Source: Ignavibacteriales bacterium (GTDB lineage: Bacteria; Bacteroidota; Ignavibacteria; UBA10030; SZUA-254). Taken from it: a DNA stretch of 64,000 nucleotides. Shown one piece after another: positions 17,201 to 25,742 of the stretch. A model generated the notes under the pieces. That model saw only the letters and a list, made by a program, of their open reading frames with translations. It ran no database searches and was not told where the DNA came from. Location of the stretch: assembly GCA_016218025.1 (NCBI GenBank), contig JACRFD010000074.1, forward strand, positions 1-64,000, in the 5' to 3' direction. The stretch's first letter is position 1. Every line of letters begins with the position of its first letter. The translations under genes were made by a program, and so were the position numbers.

Positions 17201-18206
17201 AATAATAAAATCAACACTCGCAATCTTATTTTTATCATCCGTTCTATCTGCTCAGGAATATTTGATCAAATTCGCCACCGTTGCCCCAGATGGAAGTACG
17301 TGGATGAATGTGATGAAAGAATACGACCAGGCAATTAGGAAAGAAAGCAACGGCAAACTCGGATTTAAAATTTATCCCGGCGGAGTTCAGGGTGATGAGA
17401 AAGCACTGTTGCAAAAAATTCGCTTAGGACAATTACACAGCGCCGGAGTAACTGGCAACGGTTTAACAACGGCTGCACCGGTTGCAAGAATAATGGATTC
17501 ACCTTTCCTTTTCAAATCGTACGATGAAGTTGATAATATATATACATTATTCGATAATGAATTTTCAAAATCTTTTAGCGATAACGGATTTGTGAATTTG
17601 GGATGGGCTGAAGTTGGTTTTGTTTACATCTTCACAAACACACCGGTTAAAGTGACTGATGATTTGAAAGGAGTCAAGATGTGGATGTGGGAAGGTGATC
17701 CGATTGCCGAGTCTGCCTTCAAAGCTATCGGCATTCATCCTATCCCGCTGTCAATTACTGATGTGTTGACATCTTTGCAAACAAAATTAATAGATGGTAT
17801 ATACATTTCGCCATACGCAGCAATTGCTTTGCAATGGTATTCAAAGGTGAAATATATGCTTGATGTTCCGCTTGCAGATGCAGCCGGATCTGTAATAATC
17901 TCCAAGAAAAAATTCGATGGCATGCCTAAAGAAATGCAAGAGATATTGCTTCGCAACGGAAAAAAATATATGCAAAAACTTACTCAGTTAAGCAGGCAGG
18001 ATAATGCAAAATCTATTGAAACACTCAAGAAAAAGGGCATCACTGTTTTAAGCCCCCCCTCTGAAAAAGCAACAATTGCTTACGAAGAGCAGGGTAAAAA
18101 AGCCAGACGTATGCTTGCCGGAAAATTATTTTCCGAAGATTTATTGAATAAAGTTGAATCGGCTGTCATTGATTTCAGAAATAAAAACGGTAAAAAATCG
18201 AAGTGA
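17187..18206 (+). CDS. dctP: TRAP transporter substrate-binding protein (DctP family)
   Basis: A 339-aa periplasmic solute receptor. I choose the TTG at 17187: it has AGGAG six bases upstream and gives a clean signal peptide ending in LSSVLSAQ. An in-frame ATG at 17154 lies deep in the upstream gene and would spoil the signal. The mature protein begins EYLIKFATVAPDGSTW, with the family segments GGVQGDEKALLQKIRLGQLH and LKGVKMWMWEGDP, and a long helix-rich C terminus. It hands ligand to the DctQ/DctM membrane complex. Ligand class (C4-dicarboxylate or other) cannot be read from sequence; pairing with TatT suggests the less common TPAT-type receptor, perhaps for a hydrophobic ligand. Confidence 0.88.
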   Translation: MKINKIIKSTLAILFLSSVLSAQEYLIKFATVAPDGSTWMNVMKEYDQAIRKESNGKLGFKIYPGGVQGDEKALLQKIRLGQLHSAGVTGNGLTTAAPVARIMDSPFLFKSYDEVDNIYTLFDNEFSKSFSDNGFVNLGWAEVGFVYIFTNTPVKVTDDLKGVKMWMWEGDPIAESAFKAIGIHPIPLSITDVLTSLQTKLIDGIYISPYAAIALQWYSKVKYMLDVPLADAAGSVIISKKKFDGMPKEMQEILLRNGKKYMQKLTQLSRQDNAKSIETLKKKGITVLSPPSEKATIAYEEQGKKARRMLAGKLFSEDLLNKVESAVIDFRNKNGKKSK

Positions 18207-18727
18207 AATATCTTAACATAATAAATCAGGGAGTTCATTGGGTTGAACGTTCCTTAATCGTAATTCTGCTTCTTACGATGGTTATCCTTGCATTTACACA
18301 GGTTATACTAAGGAATTTATTTTCCTATGGATTTCTTTGGGCTGATCCGCTTTTGCGATATATGGTTCTTTGGGTCGGTTTTCTCGGCGCCGTCATCGCA
18401 ACCCGCGAAGGAAAACATTTCGGTGTCGATTTCCTAAACCGATATTTACCCAAAAAAACTCTTCACATCGTCCGCATCCTGATTAACGTTTTCGCTGCAG
18501 TTATTTCTTTTATGCTGATGTCGGCAGCTATTCAATTCATTAATGAAGCTATCGGACCGGAAGAGGTTGATGTCTTTGAAATATCCAAACGATTTTATTT
18601 CTCAATCATTCCTATCGGCTTCGGATTGATCGGTTTTCAATTTCTTTTCAACATTTTAAATGAGATCAGCAAGATTTTCAGGAACGAAATGCAGACTTCT
18701 CCAGAACCACCTCATACTTTTTTCTGA
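18203..18727 (+). CDS. dctQ: TRAP transporter small permease (DctQ family)
   Basis: A 174-aa membrane protein with four hydrophobic helices (about 16-36, 47-65, 84-106, 129-150). It carries the DctQ signature around RYMVLWVGFLGAVIATREGKHFGVD. It starts with GTG overlapping the dctP stop (GTGA), indicating translational coupling, and dctM follows after 9 bp. It forms the small subunit of the sodium-driven secondary transporter. Confidence 0.92.
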   Translation: MKYLNIINQGVHWVERSLIVILLLTMVILAFTQVILRNLFSYGFLWADPLLRYMVLWVGFLGAVIATREGKHFGVDFLNRYLPKKTLHIVRILINVFAAVISFMLMSAAIQFINEAIGPEEVDVFEISKRFYFSIIPIGFGLIGFQFLFNILNEISKIFRNEMQTSPEPPHTFF

Positions 18728-18736
18728 TCTAACTTT

Positions 18737-20014
18737 ATGGAATTAATAATAATCGGAATCATACTGATCGTTCTGGCATTGTTCGGGGCACCGTTATTCA
18801 CATTGATAGGCGGTTTAGCATTATATCTGTTTACATCGAGCGGCGGTGAAGCAAAATTTGTAATAGCCGAACTCACACGCCTTGCAGATTTCCCATCGCT
18901 CATTGCAATTCCATTATTCACATTCGCCGGATATCTTCTTGCCGAAAGCAAAGCACCGCAAAGATTAGTTAATCTATCTCAAGCATTAGTAGGCTCATTT
19001 CCCGGCGGACTGGCGGTAGTTGCGTTGTTATCATGTGCTGTTTTCACTGCATTCACAGGGGCGTCGGGGGTTACTATTGTAGCACTCGGTGGTTTATTAT
19101 TTCCGATATTATTGAAAGAGGGTTATCCTGAAAAATTCTCTCTCGGACTTTTAACTACAAGCGGTAGTTTGGGTCTGTTATTCCCACCAAGTTTGCCGAT
19201 CATTTTATACGGTTTGGTTGCACAGATTTCGATCAACCAATTATTCATAGCCGGTTTAGTGCCCGGGACAATATTAATTATCCTTCTCGCTGCATATTCA
19301 ATCACCATCAGTATGCGTTCGAAAATTTCGAAGATTCCTTTTGCATGGAAAAATGTAATCAGCACAACTAAAGCATCCGCATGGGAATTACCATTACCTG
19401 TGATAGTAATTGGCGGAATATATGGCGGAATTTTTACAGCTACCGAAGCCGCTGCTGTTACCGCTTTTTATGTTTTAATAGTTGAAGTCTTCATTTACAA
19501 AGACATAAAACTGTTTGGCGACGTACCCCGCGTGATGCAAAAAAGCATGTTGTTAGTTGGAGCAATTTTTGTTGTTCTTGGAACTGCTCTGGGACTGACT
19601 AACTATTTTATAGACGCTCAAATTCCTGAAAGGCTATTCGAGTGGATAAGGCAATTTATTGACAACAAATATACTTTCCTTGTTCTTCTAAATTGCGTAC
19701 TCTTAGTTGTAAATATGATCGAAATTTTTTCGGCAATCATCATAGTTGTACCGCTCATTATCCCGATCGCAAACCAGTATGGTGTCGATCCGATTCATTT
19801 AGGTATTATTTTTCTTTTGAATTTGGAAATCGGTTATATGCTGCCGCCTTTGGGTTTAAATCTGTTCATAGGTAGTTTGCGCTTTGAGCGGCCTATGTCA
19901 ACAATGTACCGCGTTACAATACCGTTTATGTTGATACTTCTTGCACTTTTATTAATTGTTACATACTACCCGTTGTTAAGTTTGTGGCTCGTAAACAGTT
20001 TAGGGGTTCAATAG
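18737..20014 (+). CDS. dctM: TRAP transporter large permease (DctM family)
   Basis: A 425-aa polytopic membrane protein, about 11-12 helices, forming the transport channel of the TRAP system. Family features are GAPLFTLIGG near the start, AVFTAFTGASGVTIVALGGLLFPILLKEGYP, GLLFPPSLPIILYG and the C-terminal NLEIGYMLPPLGLNLFIG. Length is typical. It is third in the dctPQM order and is followed by a small secreted-protein gene whose start lies 29 bp downstream. Confidence 0.95.
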   Translation: MELIIIGIILIVLALFGAPLFTLIGGLALYLFTSSGGEAKFVIAELTRLADFPSLIAIPLFTFAGYLLAESKAPQRLVNLSQALVGSFPGGLAVVALLSCAVFTAFTGASGVTIVALGGLLFPILLKEGYPEKFSLGLLTTSGSLGLLFPPSLPIILYGLVAQISINQLFIAGLVPGTILIILLAAYSITISMRSKISKIPFAWKNVISTTKASAWELPLPVIVIGGIYGGIFTATEAAAVTAFYVLIVEVFIYKDIKLFGDVPRVMQKSMLLVGAIFVVLGTALGLTNYFIDAQIPERLFEWIRQFIDNKYTFLVLLNCVLLVVNMIEIFSAIIIVVPLIIPIANQYGVDPIHLGIIFLLNLEIGYMLPPLGLNLFIGSLRFERPMSTMYRVTIPFMLILLALLLIVTYYPLLSLWLVNSLGVQ

Positions 20015-20043
20015 CTGTTTCACTAATTTTCGAAAGGATATTT

Positions 20044-20517
20044 GTGAAAAAAATATTTTTTCTGATTTTAATATTTTCCGCTTCGTTATTTGCACAACGC
20101 GGAAGGTTAATCCCTAATCCTCTAAAAAACATTCCCAGATGGGCACGGACTGAATTTAAAGCTCATAACTTAGACAGGAAGTATATTATTACTTTTAAAA
20201 ATTATCCCCATTTCTATCATGGAGATTTCAACTGCGACAACAGAAAAGATTACGTTCTGCAAATTACAGAAAAAGAAACGGGAAAATCCGGATTAGTTTT
20301 TCTTTTCGGCAAAAAAACTCAAACAATATCCACAACATATTCGATTATTGGTGCCGGGAATAGGATCGGAAAAGCAGGAGATGATTTTAAATGGGTGGAT
20401 AAATGGACGCTGCAAACCGATGTTAAGTGCGACGAAATTTTTCTGAGTTCGAATAAATCAAAAAATGGAATTGTAAAATGGGATGGGAAATCGTTCGATT
20501 TTAAATCAACTCACTGA
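20044..20517 (+). CDS. Small secreted protein of unknown function
   Basis: A 157-aa protein with a signal peptide (KKIFFLILIFSASLFAQ). The start is a GTG at 20044 with GAAAGGA upstream; an in-frame codon at 19984 would overlap dctM and bury the signal. After cleavage it contains HFYHGDFNCDNRKDYVLQI, which resembles one FG-GAP/dockerin-like acidic loop, and otherwise shows no family I recognise. It is likely cotranscribed with the TRAP operon and is convergent with the GHL10-like gene, 7 bp away. A link to transport is only suggested by position. Confidence 0.65.
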   Translation: MKKIFFLILIFSASLFAQRGRLIPNPLKNIPRWARTEFKAHNLDRKYIITFKNYPHFYHGDFNCDNRKDYVLQITEKETGKSGLVFLFGKKTQTISTTYSIIGAGNRIGKAGDDFKWVDKWTLQTDVKCDEIFLSSNKSKNGIVKWDGKSFDFKSTH

Positions 20518-20524
20518 ATATTTT

Positions 20525-22270
20525 TTATTGATTAATCCTGAACGATTTTTTTGCTATATACTTCCCTGCGATAAAAAGGCAGGTATATGATCCATTTTCC
20601 AAATCAGACACATCTGTACCAGCAATATAGTTACCTGCGTTTTGATAATTATCCACTACTGTTACCACTTCCTTATTATTTCTATCAACAATTTTTAAAA
20701 TAACCGGAACCGAATCTTTTATCTCATACTGGAAGAACACTACGGAAGATTTCTTCTCAGGATAAGTTATATTTACAGCATAACTGAATTGAAGCGATGA
20801 TGATAATTCAACTATTTCGGGAATAATCACGCTTTCGATTGCAAGTTGGCTTTCGTTATTATTCTTATCGACAGATGTAACACCATAGTAATATTTGGGA
20901 GATGCAATATGCTTAATTGTATCGAGAAAGCTTTGAGAAACCTGTGATAGTATACCAATGATATTCAAAGGATCTTCCATATCGATGGGTTGAACAGATG
21001 ATCGATAAACAAAATACTTAACGGGGTAGTCGCCATCCTTTGCGGCAAAAGATTTTTCCCAGTTTATTCTAAAAATTCCGTCTGTAATATTTTGAACAGC
21101 AACATTTACAGGATGAAGCGGAGGAATTGAATCTTTCCATGGCATCGGAGGAATCAGGGATGGATACTGATATTTTCCACCAACTTGAAGATCATCTTTG
21201 ATATTATCGTATCTGAAAAATGAATTTCCATAGAGTCCTGACTTTCTTGTTGAATCTATTAGTTGAGGAATTTCACTTAATACATCTTCCTTATAAGCAC
21301 CTAAGCCAACATATATTTGTCTGCCCGAACTGTTTACTGCCCAATCTTTAATAACGATATTAAAGTCTGGGTCTCCTGCAGTTGTTCCCAGCGTCCAATA
21401 AACTTGAGGAACAAGGTAGTCCATCCACCCTTCCTGAATCCATTTACGGGAGTCCTGATATAGTTCTGAATAACTTTGCTGGCCACGGGCACCGGGGAAA
21501 TTTTTATAGATACCAATCGGTGCCGCACCGATCTTGAGCATAGGTTTAACTAATTGTAACGAATCATGAAATGCTTTTACAAATTTATTTATATTTTCAC
21601 GCCGCCAATCTTCCTTCTTTATTCCATTTTGGTAAGTTCGAAAGGTTGCATCATCCGGAAAAGGTTTCCCCGGATATCTTAAGAAGTCAAATTGAAAACC
21701 ATCGAGATTGTACCTTGTTGCCAGATCAATTGATATGCGAAGTAAATAATTTCGCACATCGGGCTTCCCAATATCGAACCAATATTCACCATTGACCGGC
21801 TGGAGCCAATCCGGATGTTCATGGTATACATGAAGCGGTTGGGTTCTTGGAGGTGGATCCTTTTTTGTCCATGCGATATTAGCGTTGAACCACGCATGCA
21901 CTTCCATCCCTTCAATATGAGCTTCCTCAATAATAAGCTGAAGAGGATCCCATCCGGGATCTTTTCCAAACACGCCTGTCAGTTGCGAAGCCCATGGTTC
22001 ATAGTTCGATTTGTACATGGCATCTGACCTGCTTCGAACCTGAAAATAAATAGTGTTAAAATTTGCTTTCTTTAATTTTTGAACTATCTCCCTCAACGAT
22101 TGTTTTTGTTCATCGGCATCAAGAGAGCGGGGCCAATCCAAACTGTTTACGGTAGTCAGCCAAACTGCCCGAACTTCATATTTCGGATAATTGTAATTGT
22201 GACCATCCGATTGAGAATGACCGGATTGAATTAAAGATATAACTGATATAAAGATTAAGATTAATTTCAT
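20525..22270 (-). CDS. GHL10 (DUF187/YngK-like) secreted glycoside hydrolase-like protein
   Basis: A 581-aa secreted protein. The start at 22270 (MKLILIFISVISLIQ) gives a signal peptide, whereas an in-frame upstream Met at 22369 would bury it. Residues about 30-330 are a TIM-barrel of the GHL10 family: YEVRAVWLTT, ANFNTIYFQVRSRSDAMY, GMEVHAWFNANIAW, YNLDGFQFDFLRYPG and WIQEGWMDYLVPQVYW. A fibronectin-like domain follows (about 360-470). The C terminus resembles a FlgD/T9SS-type Ig fold (AGNYIAGTDVSDLENGSY). The family is thought to act on cell-wall or other glycans, but its substrate is mostly uncharacterised. Divergent from secD. Confidence 0.85.
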   Translation of the reverse strand: MKLILIFISVISLIQSGHSQSDGHNYNYPKYEVRAVWLTTVNSLDWPRSLDADEQKQSLREIVQKLKKANFNTIYFQVRSRSDAMYKSNYEPWASQLTGVFGKDPGWDPLQLIIEEAHIEGMEVHAWFNANIAWTKKDPPPRTQPLHVYHEHPDWLQPVNGEYWFDIGKPDVRNYLLRISIDLATRYNLDGFQFDFLRYPGKPFPDDATFRTYQNGIKKEDWRRENINKFVKAFHDSLQLVKPMLKIGAAPIGIYKNFPGARGQQSYSELYQDSRKWIQEGWMDYLVPQVYWTLGTTAGDPDFNIVIKDWAVNSSGRQIYVGLGAYKEDVLSEIPQLIDSTRKSGLYGNSFFRYDNIKDDLQVGGKYQYPSLIPPMPWKDSIPPLHPVNVAVQNITDGIFRINWEKSFAAKDGDYPVKYFVYRSSVQPIDMEDPLNIIGILSQVSQSFLDTIKHIASPKYYYGVTSVDKNNNESQLAIESVIIPEIVELSSSLQFSYAVNITYPEKKSSVVFFQYEIKDSVPVILKIVDRNNKEVVTVVDNYQNAGNYIAGTDVSDLENGSYTCLFIAGKYIAKKSFRINQ

Positions 22271-22358
22271 TAGATGAATTAAAATAGTAGATAGTGTTGA
22301 ACAGGATAAAATATAAGCATTCGTATTGAAGAGAAGCAAGTAAAAATAGAAGAGTTGA

Positions 22359-22387
22359 TTGACTTTCATGTAAAATTCAGTTATATT
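22359..22387 (+). promoter_or_regulatory. Sigma70-type promoter of secD-secF-STAS
   Basis: TTGACT (22359-22364), exactly 17 bp, then TATATT (22382-22387), 69 bp upstream of the secD GTG. Both boxes are close to consensus. Confidence 0.6.
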
Positions 22388-22456
22388 TTTAATTCAGAAA
22401 TTACAAAACTACCCTTTTTCCATTATTTTCCAAGATTTAGGAGTGAAAAACCGTAA

Positions 22457-24367
22457 GTGAAGAAGAACCGTGGCAAGCTGATTTTAATTGTTGCCTCTAT
22501 ACTACTCTCGTTTTACTTCCTCTATCCAACCTACAAAGACTACAAGTTCACTAAAGAACTGCGAAGTTTAGTCGGTGAAGATAGTGTTAAGTATATCGAT
22601 ACAAACGAAGGGGCAATGCGAGAAGCACGAACGAAACGTATAAAACTGGGACTTGATCTCCAGGGTGGTATGCGAGTTGTGCTCGAAGTAAATGTATTGA
22701 AACTTATTGAAGATGTTGCCAAAAGCAAAGATTCATTGTTCGAAGTAATTCTTTACGAAACAAAGAACACCGCTGCAACATCTGACCAGGATATAACCGC
22801 CATACTTAAATCTAAATTCCAAGTACATGAAGTTAGGATGAGTCGTTACTATGGCAATATCCGCGATACGGATGATGATGTCGTAAAAAGATTGAAGACC
22901 GAATCTGACAACGCTATCGATCGTGCGATGGAGATTGTCAGAAACCGTGTTGACCAATACGGTGTATCTGAGCCATCAATTCAAAAACAAGGCGGAAGTC
23001 GTATCATCGTCGAATTACCCGGCGTTAGCAAGGAAGCTGAAGTGCGACAATTACTTCAGGGCACCGCACTTCTTGAATTTAAACTCCTCATCGAACCTGA
23101 AATCTCGATGAAAGTGTATGAGTCGGTGAATAAAACTCTTGCCGGTAAACCGTTAATAGATTTAACCTCCGACACTTCAAAGAACATTGCAGCGAATGAG
23201 AAAGCAAAAAAAGATAATGTTGCTAAAAAAGATTCATCCTCTCTCGATAGTTCATTAGCTCAGATACCCGACGATCAAAACAAAACAAGAGAACAAGAGG
23301 CAAAAGAAAATCCATTCTTCGCCTTGGCAAGCGTTCTACCGCAAGAAAATGGCGGCTGGAGCGGTGAACTTTATTCGGCGGAGGAGAACAAAGCAAAAGT
23401 CATAAGAATTCTTGATCGGCCGGAAATTAAACGATTAATTCCATCCGACATGGGATTTGTTTGGGCGGCAAAACATCGCTTCATCGCTGAAGGGAAAAAG
23501 TATTTCGCACTCTATGCAGTAAAACGGATACCCGAATTAACAGGCGGTGTAATTGTGAATGCTATTGCAACTATTGATCCGAATTACAACACACCAATAG
23601 TTACAATGGAAATGAACTCCGAGGGTTCACGTGATTGGGCGCGTATTACCGGTGCAAACATCCAGAAGAGAATTGCTATTATAATGGACAATTCGTGCTT
23701 CTCGGCGCCTGTGGTGCAAACAAAAATTATCGGTGGTAATTCACAAATTACCGGCATGGATAATATTGAAGAAGCAAAACTTTTAGAGATAGTTCTGAAA
23801 GCAGGTGCATTACCTGCGCCAGTTGATATAATCCAGCAAACAACTGTTGGTCCGTCTTTGGGCGAAGATTCAATTTTGAAAGGACTATGGAGTATTATTA
23901 TTGCCTTCAGTGTAACAATATTTTTTATGATCCTTTATTACAGCACAGGCGGGGCGATGGCCGATATTGCTTTATTGTTAAACCTTCTATTCGTTCTAGC
24001 GATTCTTGCCGGATTTCAGGGAACGCTCACACTTCCCGGAATTGCCGGTATAATCCTTTCTATCGCTGTTGCTGTTGATGCGAACGTATTGATATACGAG
24101 AGAATTCGAGAAGAATCTGGTGGTGGAAAAACGCTGTCTGCTTCACTCGACTCAGGATACACTAAAGCATTTACTGCAATTTTTGATTCAAACGTAACGA
24201 CATTTATCACTGGCGTTGTTCTTTACCAATTTGGAAGCGGAGCCGTACAAGGCTTTGCTCTAACATTAATGATTGGTATTGTGGCAAGCATGTTTAGTTC
24301 AATCGTTATCACTCGCGTTATTTTCGAGATAATGATCGAACGTAATCGTTCAATTAGTTTCGGATAA
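22457..24367 (+). CDS. secD: Protein translocase subunit SecD
   Basis: A 636-aa RND-superfamily membrane protein that, with SecF, uses proton motive force to help pull exported proteins through SecYEG. One N-terminal helix (7-24) precedes the large periplasmic P1 region with LGLDLQGGM (64-72) and RVDQYGVSEPSIQKQG. Five C-terminal helices follow, with VAVDANVLIYERIREE. A Lys/Asp/Ser-rich linker near residues 245-285 makes it longer than Firmicute SecD. The start is GTG. Curiously, AGGAG lies 13 nt upstream of it, and a five-codon ORF (GTG at 22443, TGA at 22458) overlaps the start in a GTGA arrangement. Confidence 0.95.
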   Translation: MKKNRGKLILIVASILLSFYFLYPTYKDYKFTKELRSLVGEDSVKYIDTNEGAMREARTKRIKLGLDLQGGMRVVLEVNVLKLIEDVAKSKDSLFEVILYETKNTAATSDQDITAILKSKFQVHEVRMSRYYGNIRDTDDDVVKRLKTESDNAIDRAMEIVRNRVDQYGVSEPSIQKQGGSRIIVELPGVSKEAEVRQLLQGTALLEFKLLIEPEISMKVYESVNKTLAGKPLIDLTSDTSKNIAANEKAKKDNVAKKDSSSLDSSLAQIPDDQNKTREQEAKENPFFALASVLPQENGGWSGELYSAEENKAKVIRILDRPEIKRLIPSDMGFVWAAKHRFIAEGKKYFALYAVKRIPELTGGVIVNAIATIDPNYNTPIVTMEMNSEGSRDWARITGANIQKRIAIIMDNSCFSAPVVQTKIIGGNSQITGMDNIEEAKLLEIVLKAGALPAPVDIIQQTTVGPSLGEDSILKGLWSIIIAFSVTIFFMILYYSTGGAMADIALLLNLLFVLAILAGFQGTLTLPGIAGIILSIAVAVDANVLIYERIREESGGGKTLSASLDSGYTKAFTAIFDSNVTTFITGVVLYQFGSGAVQGFALTLMIGIVASMFSSIVITRVIFEIMIERNRSISFG

Positions 24368-24389
24368 TACATCCAACGGAGAATATTTA

Positions 24390-25346
24390 ATGCGTATTTT
24401 AGAAAAAACAAGTATTGATTTTATGGGTCGCCGAAAGATGTGGTACATCATCTCTCTTTCGGTCATTTTACTTGGTATGATTTCTCTTGCCGTCAAAGGT
24501 ATCGATTTTGGAATTGATTTCTTGGGTGGAACAGAAATAATTGTGAAATTTGACAAAGCTCCAGATATTGGGCAAGTCAGAACCGCAATGACATCTTTGG
24601 GTCTCACCCGAGCAGAAATAAAATCGTACGGAGGAAAAGACCAAATCCTAATCCGAACAGAAGAACAAGCGGAAGGTACAATTATCGGAGATAAAATTAA
24701 AACAGCGCTAACCCAAGCATTTGCTCAGGACAATCCTCAAATCCTTCAAGAAATAAAAATTGGACCCCGAATTGGAACTGAACTTAAGAAAAACGCGCTG
24801 TACGCTGTTCTTTTTTCCTTGGTTGCCATGTTCATCTATATTGGCTTCAGGTTCAAGTTTGTCTACGGGTTAGGCGCCGTTGTGGCATTATTTCATGATG
24901 TGATAGTAACAGTTGGATTAGTATCGATTGTAGATAAACTAACACCGTTTACAAATTTTGAGATTGATCAAAACATGATTGCGGCATTTCTTACTCTTAT
25001 TGGAACATCAGTAAATGATACTGTAGTTATTTTCGATCGTATTCGCGAAAATCAAAAAATTTATAAGTCAACTCCTCTTATGGAATTGATCAATAAAAGT
25101 CTTAACCAAACCTTAAGCCGTACAATAATCACTCAAGGAACAATATTTGCAGTTATTTTAGTACTGTTTTTCTTCGGCGGTGAAGTAAATAGGGGATTCG
25201 CTTTCGTACTGACAGTCGGAACAATTACAGGTACTTATTCCTCCATCTATATTGCAAGTGCCATTGTTTTGGAATACACAAATTATAAACTACGGAAAAA
25301 AATGAAAACGAGCGGAGCAAACGTAAGTTATGAAGCTGTCCACTAA
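24390..25346 (+). CDS. secF: Protein translocase subunit SecF
   Basis: A 318-aa partner of SecD with six membrane helices. It carries GIDFGIDFLGGTEI (37-50) after the first helix and the signature LIGTSVNDTVVIFDRIREN in the C-terminal half. It follows secD by 22 bp. The downstream STAS gene begins inside its last codons, 17 bp before the secF stop ends, so the three are one transcript. Confidence 0.95.
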   Translation: MRILEKTSIDFMGRRKMWYIISLSVILLGMISLAVKGIDFGIDFLGGTEIIVKFDKAPDIGQVRTAMTSLGLTRAEIKSYGGKDQILIRTEEQAEGTIIGDKIKTALTQAFAQDNPQILQEIKIGPRIGTELKKNALYAVLFSLVAMFIYIGFRFKFVYGLGAVVALFHDVIVTVGLVSIVDKLTPFTNFEIDQNMIAAFLTLIGTSVNDTVVIFDRIRENQKIYKSTPLMELINKSLNQTLSRTIITQGTIFAVILVLFFFGGEVNRGFAFVLTVGTITGTYSSIYIASAIVLEYTNYKLRKKMKTSGANVSYEAVH

Positions 25347-25668
25347 AGAATCCGAAGGAATTATTACTATCGTATTGAGCGGGAATGTTTTAGGCGGACC
25401 CGATGCGACAGAGTTGAACGATACACTACACCATCTTCTTGAAAAAAAGAAAAAGAAAATTGTGGTCGATCTCTCCGGTGTCCAATCGATGAATAGTTCA
25501 GGATTGAGCATGCTGATAGGCGCACTGACAACGATGCGAAATTCCGGAGGTGACCTAAAAATAGCTGCCGCTTCAAAAAAAATTGAAAGTCTTTTAGTAA
25601 TAACAAAACTTTCTACCGTTTTCGAACTTTACCCAACAGTTAAAAAGGCAATCTCAAGTTTTCAGTAA
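25330..25668 (+). CDS. STAS-domain anti-sigma-factor antagonist-like protein
   Basis: A 112-aa single STAS domain similar to SpoIIAA/RsbV. The phosphorylation loop reads VQSMNSSGLSML, so Ser56 is the expected phospho-site; the usual Asp just before it is Asn55. Proteins of this class bind an anti-sigma switch kinase when unphosphorylated. No RsbW/SpoIIAB-like kinase or PP2C phosphatase is in the window. It overlaps secF by 17 bp and is followed by a strong terminator, so it is the last gene of the sec operon. Confidence 0.88.
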   Translation: MKLSTKESEGIITIVLSGNVLGGPDATELNDTLHHLLEKKKKKIVVDLSGVQSMNSSGLSMLIGALTTMRNSGGDLKIAAASKKIESLLVITKLSTVFELYPTVKKAISSFQ

Positions 25669-25695
25669 GATTGAAATGCATTTTCTTTAACAGAG

Positions 25696-25728
25696 CTCCG
25701 GTGTAATTGCATTACATCGGAGTTTTTT
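25696..25728 (+). terminator. Rho-independent terminator after the STAS gene
   Basis: Hairpin CTCCGGTGTAA...TTACATCGGAG (25696-25722; stem of 11 bp with one G-T pair, 5-nt loop) followed directly by T6. It separates the sec operon from purA. Confidence 0.85.
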
Positions 25729-25742
25729 ATTTATTATACCAT

